NCBI RefSeq assembly: GCF_029227915.1
Contig: NC_079885.1
Coordinates: forward strand, 21,091,001 to 21,155,000
From: Hydractinia symbiolongicarpus
Lineage: Eukaryota > Cnidaria > Hydrozoa > Anthoathecata > Hydractiniidae
Length of the DNA: 64,000 nucleotides
Reading direction: 5' to 3'
Shown piece after piece: positions 42,250 through 53,965 of this stretch; the stretch's first letter is position 1; each line of letters begins with the position of its first letter. The position numbers and the translations under genes were made by a program. The notes under the pieces are model-generated. The model saw only the letters and a list, made by a program, of their open reading frames with translations, had not been told where the DNA came from and did no database searches.

Positions 42250-43818
42250 ATCGCTCAAATGTTTGCATTATTTTAACTTTGCCTGTGAAACCTAATCCTT
42301 GTGCTAATTGTACAGCACATAACGTTAAATTTAAATCATCTACAGCCCAGAAAGATACCAAAATGCTTGAACCACCAAAGTTAAAAGCACCTATCAAATT
42401 CACCTCTCCTGAATGCATAAAATTAAGCATTCAAAATCATTGGTTAGAGTGCAAACAACTAACAGCTCAATTAGTGGAAATGAAAACTGCGATTCAAGTT
42501 AATGGTGGCAATGTAAGTCGTGAAATAGGCTCTGATTTAGTAACCTTGTTCAGTGCTTGCGACAAAAAAAAATATACCACCGTTTATGAAATTATTTTTG
42601 GAAGAGCAATAAAGGTATATTCAATCTTCTTTACCAACTATTGTCAGGTACCATCCAATGGTTATTAAATTTTGTCTAAACCTGACAGCAAAATCTTCTT
42701 CTGCTTATTCGGATTTGAGATATGATCCTAAGACTGGTAGTGATATGATGGTTCTTCCAAGCCTGCGAACACTTCGTATTTACAGAAATTACACACGACC
42801 AACTAGGGGATTTAATCCTAAAGTTATAAATGATCTTGCCAAAAAAACTGCCACAATTTTAGATATTAAAAGATACACAATAATATTGTTTGATGAGATG
42901 AAAGATCAGGAAGATTTAGTATGGCACAAATATTATGGCGCACTTATTGGTTTTGTTGATTTAGGTGACATTCCTACAAACTTTGCCACTTTAAAAACCG
43001 TTAAAGAACTTGCCGCACATGTACTGGTGTTTCTTGCTAAAAGTGTTGACAATCCTCTTTTGTATAGTACCGCAACATTTGCTACAACTGGGATTACATC
43101 ATATCAAATCATGCCTATATTCTGGAAAACTGTTCTTTATCTAGAGAGAATAAATTTGAAAGTTATAGTGGCTACAGCTGATGACCAAACAGACCCTTTT
43201 CAGAATGCATAGATTTTTAGATGGTGACTCTGGCAAGGATATAGTTTATCGTGCTAATAATATCCATACAAATGACAACCGTTACATCTTTTTTTTTTTT
43301 TGCTGATGCTCCGCACACATCACGAAATTGTCTCTCAAATTCTGGTTGTGGTCGAGCTACACGTTATATGTGGAATAGTGGTTTGTATATTCTTTGGAGT
43401 CATGTTACACAAGTCTATCATTAAGACCTAGAAAGTGGCTTAAAGTTAGTTCACAAGTTGACAAATGATCATGTCCAACTGACACCTTTCTCTGCAATGA
43501 AAGTTCGTCTTTCCTTAGTGAAACTGTTGGTAGTGTTTTAAATCAATTCGGTCCACCTGAAGCAGCTGGTACAGCACAATTTTGTCTCATGATGGATAAA
43601 TTTTTTGATTGTTTGAACGTAAAGAACACTGTTGAACATGAGTTGAACAGAAAGTCATTTTTAAAGCCTTATGAGTCTGTTAATGATGTACGTTTTGCAT
43701 GGTTGGATGATTTCCTTTCCTATTTTACATTATGGAAAGAATCTATTGAAGAACGTGATAGAACTTAAAAAAATGCAAAATCAAATATGTTATTTCTTGG
43801 CAGACACACAAAGGACTA
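42250..43818 (+). pseudogene. P-element (THAP9-like) transposase, broken
   Basis: Segments in two or three frames follow the order of THAP9/P transposases: a coiled-coil-like region (LECKQLTAQLVEMKTAIQ), HPMVIKFCLNLTAKSSSAY near 42653, MVLPSLRTLRIYRNYTRP near 42750, TIILFDEMKDQEDLVWHKYY with the first catalytic Asp near 42890, GALIGFVDLGD, FATTGITSYQIMPIFWK, RATRYMWNSGLYILW near 43353, and GPPEAAGTAQFCLMMDKFFD near 43550. The N-terminal THAP finger is missing, stops break the middle, and the 3' end stops at SWQTHKGL (about 43815), where it passes straight into the next retrotransposon copy. Confidence 0.85.
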
Positions 43819-45726
43819 AAAAAGCGTTGGAAGATCCACAATGCAAACCGTGCATTTAGTAAGAATCCTTATCAGGATGATAAAGATCTGCTGGATCCCA
43901 AATGCTCTATTAGGCTTAATGTTCCTAAAGAATCCCTAGATGCCCACAAAGCTTCAGTGTTAACTGATCCCTTATATGAGATACCACTTTCGACTCTTCC
44001 TGGTGTGCCCAATGCTCCCAACGTCACGTCTGCATTTGATTCCTCAAAGTTTAATTTCAAGGGCTTTCAAGCCATCCTTCATACTCGTGAAGTGCATCAT
44101 CACCCGGATTGAACAAAATACGTTAAACTGTTTGCAAGAATTGTCCTCAAATAGCGTCTTTCTTTTCAACCTTTTCCAATCTTGTTTAAAGAATTCCTAT
44201 ATTCCTGTTCAGTGAATGGTCGCTTCAGAAGTTTATATCCCTAAGAACAAGCCTCCATCTTCATCATCCATTAAGGACTTTCGGCCAATCGCTCTCCTCA
44301 ATGTGGAAGGAAAACCTTTTGTTCAGTCTTGTGTCAAAGCGCCTAGAAAACCACATTCAGAAAAACCATTATATTAACAAATCCATTTAAAAAGGATGTA
44401 TGGAAAATGTCCCTGGTTGCTGGGAGCAAATGTCTCTTGTCTGGGAAGCTCTGAGAAACGCCAAGTCTAGAAGAAATACACTATCTGCAATATGGCTTGA
44501 TGTGGCGAATGCGTATCTCACTCTACCGCATAAACTCATTTTCATGACCCTTCGTCGCTATGGTGTTTCAGAGTCTTGGCTAAGGCTTATTAACGCCTAC
44601 TATGGCAGCCTCTGGAGCAAGTCATTCTCTTTTACAGCCTCATCCAGCTGGCACCAACACTTTAGAGGAATTTTTATTGGATATACATTATCAATCATAC
44701 TATTAATGGCAGCTATAAATGTAATCATTGAATTTGTGTGCGCCGAAAAAGAGTTGAAAAGTTGTGTTCCGCCTGGCGATTCAGACCATCCTAGGTTAAG
44801 GCCTTTATGGATGACATATTTTTATTGTCTTCAAGTGTCCCTTAAACTCAGAACTTGTTGGATCGTTGTGTAACAGCCCTTAATTCGGCTGGAATGGCCT
44901 TTAGACCTTCAAAATCACGAACCATTGTTATAGGTAATGGAAAATTTTAGATCAATCTCTTTTTTGTGTCCTGCAAGAACCAATCCCATCTATTCATGCA
45001 AACCCAGTTAAGTTTCTTGGCTAAACCATAAATTCAGCATTGTCAGATTCAGCTCTTGTCCAACAGGTTATTGTTAACGCTGTAGAGCAAGTCAAACTCA
45101 TAGATAATTCTTCCCATAGAGGCAATCACAAAGTGTGGTTTTTGCATCATCTTCTAATGCCCCGAATACGATGGCCTTTTTTAATTTACGAAGCTCCGAA
45201 TCTCGTATTGTTTCACTAGAACAAAAGTTTTCTTACGTCATAAGAACGTGGCTGAAACTCCATCACTCTATTTCTAACAAAAGTTTCTATTCCGCTTTAT
45301 CGCCATGCCCGTTACCTTTAAAAAGTCTATCCTCTGTACTAAAATATGCTAAGATCAGCGGTCATCTTCTCCTGCGAGATTCGGCTGATCCTCTAGTCTC
45401 GGACTCTCCTCCAGACTTAAAGGCTGGACACTGGAAGGTAGATCAGAGAGTAAAATCAGCAGAAAGTCAACTCGAGTTCAAGAAAATACTTGGTTTCCAC
45501 CAGTTTGGTAGAGCAGGTTTGGTACTGGTAAGCCATAAGGGTGTCCCACCAATTGGTACCCATTCTTACCGCAAACTTGTATCAGATTTTGTGCAGGACA
45601 ATGAGGAAGACATCTATTAACCTCGAGCCGTTCAGCTTCATGTCCAAGGTAACTGGACTAAGTGGTGCGCGTTTATTAAATACGATCTTGTTTGGAAGAA
45701 CCTACTGTCGCTGCCTCAAAGTTTAT
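43800..45726 (+). pseudogene. RLE retrotransposon reverse transcriptase (copy C)
   Basis: Begins KKRWKIHNANRAFSKNPYQD, then LSTLPGVPNAP, DFRPIALLNVEGKPF near 44278-44325, GCMENVPGCWEQMSLVWEAL (44395), IWLDVANAYLTLPHKLIF (first catalytic Asp, 44490), RGIFIGYTLSIILL, and FMDDIFLLSSS near 44808, the FxDD active site, after a shift. The post-RT region continues to GTHSYRKLVSD and QGNWTKWCAFIKYD. The element is cut at 45726 by the inverted-repeat transposon, and neither endonuclease nor USP is found beyond it. Sequence and order match copy D and the zebrafish-type NeSL clade as I remember it. Several frameshifts and stops are present. Confidence 0.8.
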
Positions 45727-45890
45727 TATGAGGGGGGATCCGGGTCAAAATTCCGTGCATTCGGTCGTCCGTTTTAGGCGTTCGTTTTAGGCATTCGTGT
45801 GAACTGTCGTCCGTTTAAGGCATTCGTTTTAGTCGTTCGTTTTAGGCGTCCGTTTTAGCGGTTGGTTTTAGGCGTTGGTTTTAGGCGTTC
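45727..45890 (+). repeat. Left terminal inverted repeat, array of TTTTAGGCGTTCG units
   Basis: Starts TATGAGGGGGGATCCGGGTC, then CGTCCGTTTTAGGCGTTCG and about ten degenerate 12-14 bp repeats to TTTTAGGCGTTCGCGG. Pairs with 50158-50352. Confidence 0.9.
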
Positions 45891-46018
45891 GCGGAATCGT
45901 TTGATTGTTTTGATGATCGCGAGATTGAGCTCTCAGTTTTTAAGTATTTTGCAGAACCAGTCCTTGATTTATTACTTGAATTTTGAACTCCATCGTTGAT
46001 GTTAGTTAAACTTAAAAA

Positions 46019-48026
46019 ATGGCGGATATCACGTCCATGCTGAGCGATGTAGTAAAAACACTAGAGAATATAAAAGAAAAAGCCAGAGAAAAAAACGAAT
46101 CAAACGACGAGGAAGACAAGAAAAGAAATAGGGAAGGATCAGATAAGATAGCAAAGCCCAGAACGACTCAATCTGAATTAAGGTATAGTTTGAGCTAGCT
46201 AGCTAACAGAAGTTCACAAAATGTCAATTCAACAATATCATAGATGGAAAGACAATAATACCACATAGAGTTTCTGGATTTTTTTTCTAGAAATAGTTCT
46301 GTCCATGCATCTTCATTTCCAATATTATATACAACAAACAACGTTTTTGAGTGTATTTTTCACTACTTTATTATAGCACCTTGTTCCCTCAAATAAGAAG
46401 CAAAATACCAGATTCGTTGAAAAGAAGAAAGTATGATGGTGGTGCCTGTGCTGGAAAAAATTCTTTTGTAACTGACACTTGGACACGGGATTTCTGTTGT
46501 CTTCCATACACGTTTTCTGCTGAAACACCCTCTGTTGATCTTCTTGGATTGTTAACCGAGGCAGGATTAGGGAGGAAAAGGATAAAGTTAACCAAAAGGA
46601 TAATCATAACACCTTTATTACAAAAATTGAAGAAGCATATCCTCGGCTGAAAGTTGTAGGTGGGTTCACCTTGTATAAAGCTGTAGATGGTGGTTCAAGG
46701 AGACCACTAAAAAAAATTGATATTCATTGGTATGATGTTAAGATGCTAAAAAAGAAAAAAAACAGTGGTGGTGGTGTGATTTACATAAAGCCTCTGCAAG
46801 AGAATTTAGATCTGACTCACTTAAAAGAAAATGAGGTATATATAATAATGATTTAACATTGTTTCAATAATATATATATATACAGTATATACAGAATTAC
46901 ATACTTTTTATGTGATAATTGTTTGTGTTTCTAATATCTTGTTTGCATAAATTTAGGTAGTTTGTCAGAAAAACATAATGAATAGATCTGGACCTGAAAT
47001 AAAATGTTCCGGTTGCTCCCATCTATTTCCAATAAAATCACTTGAAGCACATAAAGCATTTTGCACGTATGTATTTTTTCGATATTATTATCAATGTTCA
47101 ATATGTATTAAATTATATATATATATATAATAATAATCTTTTTCTTTAGTCCTACTGTAGTGAGCCAAGAACTTTCGAGTTGCTCTGATGACGAGGATGA
47201 GGAACAGCAGAAAAAGAAAAAGAAACGATCAAAGATAAATTTTGATAAATTCTTGGAAAAGGAGCCAGTGGAAAGACTTAACGAGATGTTTCCAGAAAAA
47301 GATTATGAATCATTGTCCAAGACACTGGAAGAAAATTCTTTTGATATAACAGACACTATTGATGAGCTGCTATTAACAAAATCATGCTTTTCAAACAATG
47401 CATCACATGAAGTTTCGAAAGTATGCAATAGGTCACATGAAGTTTCAAAAAATTTTGACATAAAAGATGCTTTGGAGGTTTTATCTTCACAGTTATATGA
47501 AACATCAAAATCCATCGATCTCAAGCCTGATTCAATATTTAACGACATCGTGTCGTATTACAAGGACAGCAATTGCAATTCAAAGTATCGTTTAAAAATA
47601 AGATACATAGACCAACCTGCGGCAGACACAGGTGGGGTTATGCGTCAGTGCTATACTGATAATGGAACACCACCCAAATTTTTTTACCAAGTTTTTTGTT
47701 TTTAATGAAAAAGATACTCTGAACTTGGAGTCTTTTGAAATATGTAGCCAAAGTGAAATATTAATATCACATTTCAAGCGATTTGTATCTGGCGCATCAA
47801 CAGAGATATTGGATTCGATGTGTGTGTTTCTACTGGTGCAAAGACGCCGCCATTACTAAAGAAAATAAAAATCTACTTTGACGAAATTTCAGGGGAATTT
47901 TACGCATCAACTTGCGAACAAACGATTACAATTCCATTGAAGTACGAAAATTTCGATTATCATGACTTTAGCTTAACATTTCAAGCTGTCCTTCCGAACA
48001 GTGGAAAAGCGTTCAACACAATATAA
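46019..48026 (+). pseudogene. HECT-type E3 ubiquitin ligase with UBZ-like finger and CUE-like domain
   Basis: Exon 1 (46019-46183): MADITSMLSDVVKTLENIKE with a charged tail. Exon 2 (about 46379-46836): QIRSKIPDSLKRRKYDGG, LLGLLTEAGLGRKRIKL, then after a shift YPRLKVVGGFTLYKAVDGG and VIYIKPLQENLDL, the N-terminal pattern of G2E3-like ligases expanded in fish and cnidarians. Exon 3 (46957-47068): CSGCSHLFPIKSLEAHKAFC, a C2HC finger of UBZ type. Exon 4 (from about 47153): acidic/lysine-rich, then a CUE-like LNEMFPEKDYESLSKTLEEN, and a HECT start RYIDQPAADTGGVMRQCYTD (47600). After a shift and an internal loss of most of the N-lobe the C-lobe appears: LNLESFEICSQSE, HFKRFVSGAST and YASTCEQTITIPLKYENF with the catalytic Cys near 47913. 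Dead because of shifts and the deletion. Confidence 0.7.
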
Positions 48027-48413
48027 TGTCCGCTCTATTTTGTTTTAAACAGTGACATACTTATGTACTTGTTTTGTTTTTAAGTTTCTTTTGTTACCCA
48101 ACGGAAAGCGATTAATCCGAATTTCAGTGAGGTCTTTCATCTTCTGTTTCTTAGATTGTCACATTACAAAGTCGTTTTTTGTAAAGCCCGTGAATGCGGT
48201 AAATTCTGTTCGTTTTTTATATGCATATTCTGACGATATATTCTATATTACGCAAGGAGTTAGTGTTTTAACTTATTGATATTTTTTATTGTAAAATATT
48301 TCAACAATTGAGAGAGAAGTTTTGTAAGATAACTTTTATTTTTATTTAACTAATGTAACAGACACATATGGAGTATATGAGCTAATCCTGCGTGAGATAA
48401 TATATAATTTGGT

Positions 48414-50069
48414 TTAAACAATTGTTTGTTTCGCATGTTCCCTGAGAGCCAAGTATATATCTGCTCCGAAATTTTCACTTTGTGCTTTTGGGTTAAATAA
48501 TGCTGTGACAACTCTGTACTCTTCTGTCGTGAAAGGGTTGTTAATTTTCGGAACTTCTACGGTAACAGCGTCGTTGTCGCGTGAGCTCGGACCACACCAG
48601 TCGATCCCGTATAATTGCACCTCCTCTTCATTGCCTGGTTCCCATATTTCACGATCTATGTCCGACCCCGTCTCTGCTATATTATGAAGCCCAAATATCC
48701 ATAATTGATTGGAGGTCATGTTTTTCTCCGAGCTCAAAGGATGATTATTCCACCCATCAATAAACATTTGAAGATGCTGATTAATTCTAGGGAGAAATAC
48801 GTAATGTAAACAAAAGAGATCAATTTGGTTATTGATATCCAAGTGACCAGATTGTTCGAGATTGAGGAAAACTACTTGAAAAATTTGCGTAACTGCGGAG
48901 TAAACATCGACCCACAGTCTTTCTATTCTTTGATTGTGCACGCTCTTCGATGCTATGAAGCTTCCTCTTTCCAATCCTCTATTTTCCAACATGTATTCAG
49001 CAACTTGGATATTTTCGCCGCCGTGGTCGCCTCGCACTCGGGATGGTAAGCCGTGTATAGGAACAGCACTGATAAAAAATTGATATACTGTACTGGCTCT
49101 GTTATTATCCGCACAGTGCAGGTAGATAATCCTTCTCGAATAACCGTTAATACATCCATGGATGACTAATTTGTACCTATTAAGTGTGAATATAAAAAGT
49201 TGAATACGTAATAGATGCACAAAAAACGACGAAACAAGATCAAGAAATACGTACGCAATTAGTTTATGGTTTCCATCCATGTGCCATAACGACAAAGGGC
49301 CAGCTACTTTATATGTTCTGCGAACCACTGGATTGAATTGAAGACTTCGCAGAAGAATACCCTCTGGATCCACTCGCCTCATTGATTCCCTAACTCTATC
49401 TTCTTGCACCTTTACACCAGTAGCCACCAAAAAACCCTTCATTCTTTTGCATCCTGTATTAGGGAAATCGTTCAGTATCATGATTATTTTTGAATCGAGT
49501 TCGGCATCATTTAAGTTAGAGAAAAGACTGTTTCTTCGCAAATTATACTCTTTTAAACGTCTTTTGACAGTACTCTCACTAATTCCTCAACATTAAGGCT
49601 ATCTGAGGATTTGTGAACCCATGACTTAAATAGTATTCGAATACGTCTTCTGGTATTTTGAACTTTGGTGCACCTCTACCACCACAGTGTTCTCTACTTA
49701 CAAAAGGTAAACAACGCTCAGCATTGTGATCATCATCGCTCGAAAACAACCGAGAAATATCTTCGAGTTTATTTATCACCTATCAATACCATATTTTCGC
49801 CCATATACTGCTTCTAAGTAAATTGCCAGTCTGTGAATTCTCTCGAATCTAGTGGAAACTGCATCGTAGTCATTGGCAGACAAATTAACATTAGAAGTTT
49901 CATGAATGATTTTAATGATCGTCTCTTTTAATTTATCAAGAATCAGGATCAATCCTTCTTTGTTTTGCTGAAACAATAGAGATTACAATTATTATTCACA
50001 TTATTGTTTTTCAAAACAACTTCTCAGTAAATAAATGTAACATACCAACGAAGTAAGTGCAGCCACCAT
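48414..50069 (-). pseudogene. DDE integrase-type transposase
   Basis: Exon 1 (50069-50046) encodes MVAALTSL and ends at GTATGT. Exon 2 starts QNKEGLILILDKLKETIIK at about 49965. After shifts near 49780 and 49580 come PFVSREHCGGRGAPKFKI, a helix-turn-helix-like FTNPQIALML-GISESTVKRRL, and the 375-codon frame. Its catalytic core has LWHMDGNHKLI (first D), HGCINGYSRRIIYLHC, RVRGDHGGENIQVAEYML (second D) and SVHNQRIERLW (E, 34 residues later), so DDE is intact. A small intron at about 49191-49255 is needed to join HKLIA to YKLVIHG, but it has no stop, so the frame runs through. C-terminal MFIDGWNNHPLSSE is typical of the family. Convergent with the HECT gene. Confidence 0.8.
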
Positions 50070-50157
50070 GTTGTTTAACCCTGTTAGATAGTCAGAGTTA
50101 AATTTTATATATATTTTCAAGACCAGTTCTGGATTTTAACCGATAGTTTTCTCCATT

Positions 50158-50352
50158 GGCAACGCCTGAAACCAACGCCTAAAACCAACCGCCAAAACGG
50201 ACGCCTAAAACAGAAGACTAAAACAAATGCCTTAAACAGACGACAGTTCACACGAATGCCTAAAACGAACGCCCGAATGCGCAAACGAGTAAAACGAACG
50301 CCTAAAACGGACGACCGAATGCACGGAATTTTGACCCGGATCCCCCCTCATA
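50158..50352 (-). repeat. Right terminal inverted repeat
   Basis: Mirror of 45727-45890, ending GGATCCCCCCTCATA at 50352, with one extra internal block (GAATGCGCAAACGAGTAAAA). Confidence 0.9.
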
Positions 50353-51375
50353 CACACCTGCATGTCAATAAGCCTGTTCGAAAGGGAAGAAACAGTATCG
50401 AGTTTGGTAAACAAGCGAATTCTAGTACAAGAACATACTTTCGTTCCTAATTCTTGATTTGGCTTTGCGATCGTTAAAATAAACATGCCCGTTTTTTCAC
50501 GCAAAAAATCTTTCTTTTCCAAGCATATTTAAGACCCCTCCTGAAATTCGTTGTTATCAAAACAGCAACTTTAAAGAAAGCAAAAGAATCTTACATTTTG
50601 CTCATTCGCGAAAGGTTTTTCGCCCTAAATTAATATTTTTATTCGATTCACAAAAGTTTTTCCGTACAACAGCGAAACGCGTTTTTTTGATACGCGAACG
50701 TTTTTGCCCTTAAAGTAGTAAGTGATGTGAAAATGAAGGAGCTTCTTGTCTAAATAATATGTAGGTGCGTCACAAAAAAAACACCTCCAGTTAAAATAAA
50801 GCACCTCCGGTTAAAATAAAGCGGTAATTTAATTATGATTTTCAGCATTGCAATTGAGTCATCTTTATTAAAATTATTCTCATTGATTAATTCAGGTCAC
50901 ATCGACTATTCCTTAAGATCTTTCATGTGACCAATGCGCTCGGCCCGCGTGGCCCATGGCGTCCGAACCTTGTTGGATAATTGTGAGAGTGGCCATCTAA
51001 ACGCTTAATAAGCCGTACAAATTCGGACAAACACAAGAGGTTTTCTATGCACCTTAAGATAAACGGATTTCTGAAGCATTGCAAATTCCTAGTTGCATAG
51101 ACCGTAGCGTTACTCGGATACAAACCAATACGGTCTTACTTTTCGTTAAGATCAATCCCCTTGTTAATTCGTGGTGTAGGTTTTAATTTGGATTTGAAGA
51201 GCTTTCATTCTGGTCGAAAAAAAAATTTGTCTATGATTCAGAATACTGAACTAAATTTCTTGTTTGCTGCATTTTATTCTTTGTCACTTTCTCTAAGGGC
51301 TGGGTTCCAAGTCTACTTCTCTTACCCTGTGCTCTGTGTCGGTAGGTAAATGCAACAACGATACGATTTATAGTT
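50353..51375. other. No recognised gene
   Basis: Non-coding by inspection. CACCTCCRGTTAAAATAAAG occurs twice in tandem near 50785-50825. The copy C retrotransposon does not obviously resume here. Confidence 0.4.
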
Positions 51376-51379
51376 GTCC

Positions 51380-51510
51380 ACTCTTCTTTTTCCAACGATT
51401 AACAAAAGTTATTGGTTTTGGCAGATGGTGTCAATGAATTTGCTTGATGTCTTGCAGGAGACAGGGGATGTTTACCCATGAGCCCGCACCAGATTCCAAT
51501 CATTTCAACA
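51380..51510 (+). pseudogene. Exon relic related to 54945-55065
   Basis: TTAACAAAAGTTATTGG, GATGGTGTCAATGAA, GTCTTGCAGGAGACAGGGGA and CCCGCACCAGATTCCA align in order with the minus strand of 54945-55065, which translates FTKVNGSEDGVND and WCLAGGRGWLFKGP. Here the same frame carries stops and the upstream CAG acceptor reads CAA. Family unknown. Confidence 0.45.
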
Positions 51511-52945
51511 ATCTTAATGTCTCCACATTCATAGATGTTTGTTTCCGCAAAGCCGAAATCCATTAGCTTTTCGATTAACCCGAGCGAATCCTTCTTTTTT
51601 ATTACACTTTCCGTCTTAAGGACTAGTTCTATCTGCATTGCCATGGTCTTCAACATTCAAAAGATATCGTCTGTGTGAAGACAATTTGTTTATGCTGGAA
51701 ATTGGAAATCCTCGTAATTTAGCTTGGAAGAATCAAAAGTTTGAATTGGAGTTGGTGCAGAAGGTAATCCAGTGTGATCTAAAGTAGGTATATGGAGTAA
51801 AGGATCCTTCAAAGTAAAATATTGTTAGGAATCCAGGTTAAGATATGGTAAAATATTATCAATGAGTATTTTTGAATGTGTTCATAGTCTAGTTGCTCTT
51901 AAAATTGTTGGAATCTTTTCTCACCAGGTTCCTCACAAATATAGCCTTGCTGGATTAGTTACATACATTTGCCACTCCATATGTTCCTTTATTACTTCTT
52001 TTCTTTGCTGCAAGCATCTGTTTGTATTATGTGTTCTTTTGTTTGTAACTGGTCAACATATATTTTTGTGGGTACAACCTTGTGACAAACTTTTTTCAGA
52101 ACTGGTAAATCTAGCAAAAAATCCCTCTTCAAATTTGCGTATTGTTACTTACATTACTTCGTCTCTGCATTCCGTGATTAATTAGGTTGTTAATAATTAC
52201 CATTGGTTACTATTAACACCGTAATTATTTATATTATTATATAATGATAGATTATGCGGGTAACAGTAGATTCAAATATATGTTTATATATATATTTGAA
52301 TCTACTGGTATATTTATTCAGTGCGTACAGCTTCGGCACACGCGTCTGCACTATTCAGCTGCAAACTTTTCTTGTTTTGACAGCCGAGTTAGTTCTCTAG
52401 TTACTTCTCTAAGCTTATTGCCATATGATGCTGCTGATCACCTTACTATAAAGTAAGCTGTCATACACTGATGAAACTATGCGATTTAACACATATATAG
52501 ATATAAATTTCATTAAATTTGATTTTGTACAATATCTAACTAAAGTGTCTGCTAAAGCAATGATATCACTATACAATAACATGCTGGCTGATGACTGCAC
52601 TTGACGCCCAACAATGTCACTTCCTGGTTTCTCTGGACACCTTTTAACGTTAAACCTTAATCCTAACTTGTAATAAAAGGAATTGAATACGTGAATATGT
52701 GACTGGGAGCTCTAAGTCATTTTTTAACAACGTATTCCCTTTTTCGCTATCATGTCAGGTTATGTATATGCATAAAATTGCTTTGTTTTCGAAGACGTCT
52801 TGAAAATTCCGTTCTTTCTTTAATTTTGTCCTTCCGCTTTACTTCTATGTCCTTTTTAGTTAACTGTATATTTGTAGCTAGTACCACTTCTATCTTATTT
52901 TCGAGAACATTTAGTTAGCATTCTCTGTACAGTCTCTTGTGAACC
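51511..52945. other. No recognised gene; one long hairpin
   Basis: Short frames only, including a Leu/Val/Cys-rich one at 51862-52185 that I take as chance. A hairpin lies at 52264-52307. Confidence 0.4.
52264..52307. repeat. 44-bp near-perfect palindrome
   Basis: CAGTAGATTCAAATATAT pairs with ATATATTTGAATCTACTG around a short AT spacer, giving a stem of at least 18 bp. Possibly a tiny MITE remnant or a folded AT-rich site. Confidence 0.85.
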
Positions 52946-53290
52946 TTATACAATCATAACCTCGTGGAGTAAATTCTTTTCCAATTCCGAACACTTCATA
53001 CATAAACTTCGGATTTTTAAGAAGTCTCCATCCATACACATAGTATACACGCCCAATCTTGATTTTTTTTTGCCGAAATCACTAGTCCTCGGATTTCTGA
53101 GTAGAGAGGAGGTGTTACAACAGCTAACAAATACTGAGAAGGAGCCTGAGCTGTCCAATACATAAACCATGCTATCCGTTTCTTTCAAACATATTGCAAG
53201 GTGTCTAGTTTTAAATGTCTTAAATTTAATGGCGGTAGAACTATCTGTGAAGTTTACAGTTAAGGTGAAGATACTTTTACCAATGGACAT
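52946..53290 (-). CDS. Hypothetical 114-codon frame, no known domain
   Basis: Open frame from ATG 53290. It contains FTLTVNFTDSSTAIKFKTF and SSGSFSVFVSCCNTSSLLR with mixed hydrophobic and polar content. I recognise no domain, splice site or neighbour that would support it; chance is quite possible in this low-complexity setting. Confidence 0.15.
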   Translation of the reverse strand: MSIGKSIFTLTVNFTDSSTAIKFKTFKTRHLAICLKETDSMVYVLDSSGSFSVFVSCCNTSSLLRNPRTSDFGKKKSRLGVYTMCMDGDFLKIRSLCMKCSELEKNLLHEVMIV

Positions 53291-53734
53291 ATGAACGAGC
53301 AGTCACCTGATGTAGACACTTTTCATCGTATTGTTGTCACGAAAATATTTACTTATGTAAAAGAGGAAAACGGTGACTGCCTCCAACAACGTAAAGCACA
53401 TCGCGCTTTGTGTTTTGTTTAAAAAAAAGTAACGCATTCACTGAGATGATGCAATAATATAAATACAGTAATTTACAGAACAGAATTGCACGATAGAAAA
53501 CTGCAGCACAAACTGTCATGTGTCTTCAATCTTGGACTTCCTTTGGCCACAGTAAAGAGAATTACAAAGTGCAAGCACAATGATAAACTTGACCAGTTAA
53601 GTTTTTCCTCCTCTAAGGAACATGTTCAAATAATAAAACACATTCCCTCCTTTTTTTAAGGATTGTACATATACGTAAGAATATTGCGCAAATGAAGGGA
53701 GAGTAGGATATGACTTGTGTACAGGATACAAGAG
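53291..53734. other. No recognised gene
   Basis: No domain or repeat recognised. Confidence 0.35.
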
Positions 53735-53965
53735 TTTCGACCATATTGCTGAACCAGGGTACCCAAAATTTCTAGCTAAGTCACCAGTAATGAGTTCTGC
53801 GAACAGTCTTTAGCAGGAAGTAGATATTTCTTTCCACGAAATTAGGCATTTCATCAGCTACCCTACTGGACAATATGCTGTGACTAGGGTAATAAGTGGA
53901 GTCGTCACTCTTGCAAGACTAGGAAAAAGAACATAATTGAACCAACTTGCTGACAAAGAACGTGA
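53735..53965 (-). repeat. Old, diverged 3'-module copy of the RLE/USP family
   Basis: GTTTCGACCATATTGCTGAA, CCAGGGTACCC, TTTCTAGCTAAGTCACC and GGGTAATAAGTGGAGTCGTC follow the same order as 1130-1460 but with many substitutions and only one 100-bp-type unit. It is the most diverged copy in the window and so likely the oldest. Confidence 0.6.

Larger units (their letters stand above)
45727..50352. mobile_element. 4.6-kb inverted-repeat DNA transposon with DDE integrase and HECT-type ligase genes
   Basis: Ends are inverted repeats of about 165 bp (left, 45727-45890) and 195 bp (right, 50158-50352), starting TATGAGGGGGGATCCGGGTC. Each arm is itself an array of GTTTTAGGCGTTCG-like 13-bp units; the right arm has one extra block of about 24 bp. 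Inside are two convergent genes: a HECT-type gene on plus (46019-48026) and a DDE integrase on minus (50069-48414). The layout resembles the eukaryotic integrase transposons I know as IS3EU; that name is my recollection and should be checked. It sits inside copy C of the RLE retrotransposon. I found no clean target duplication. Confidence 0.75.

Noticed and set aside
45727-50352. Target duplication for the inverted-repeat transposon
   Set aside because: Left flank AGTTTAT and right flank CACACCTG do not match, and the right side does not resume the RLE copy C sequence.
51862-52185. Small membrane protein frame
   Set aside because: Hydrophobic composition is expected from T-rich DNA; no homology, splice site or start context supports it.
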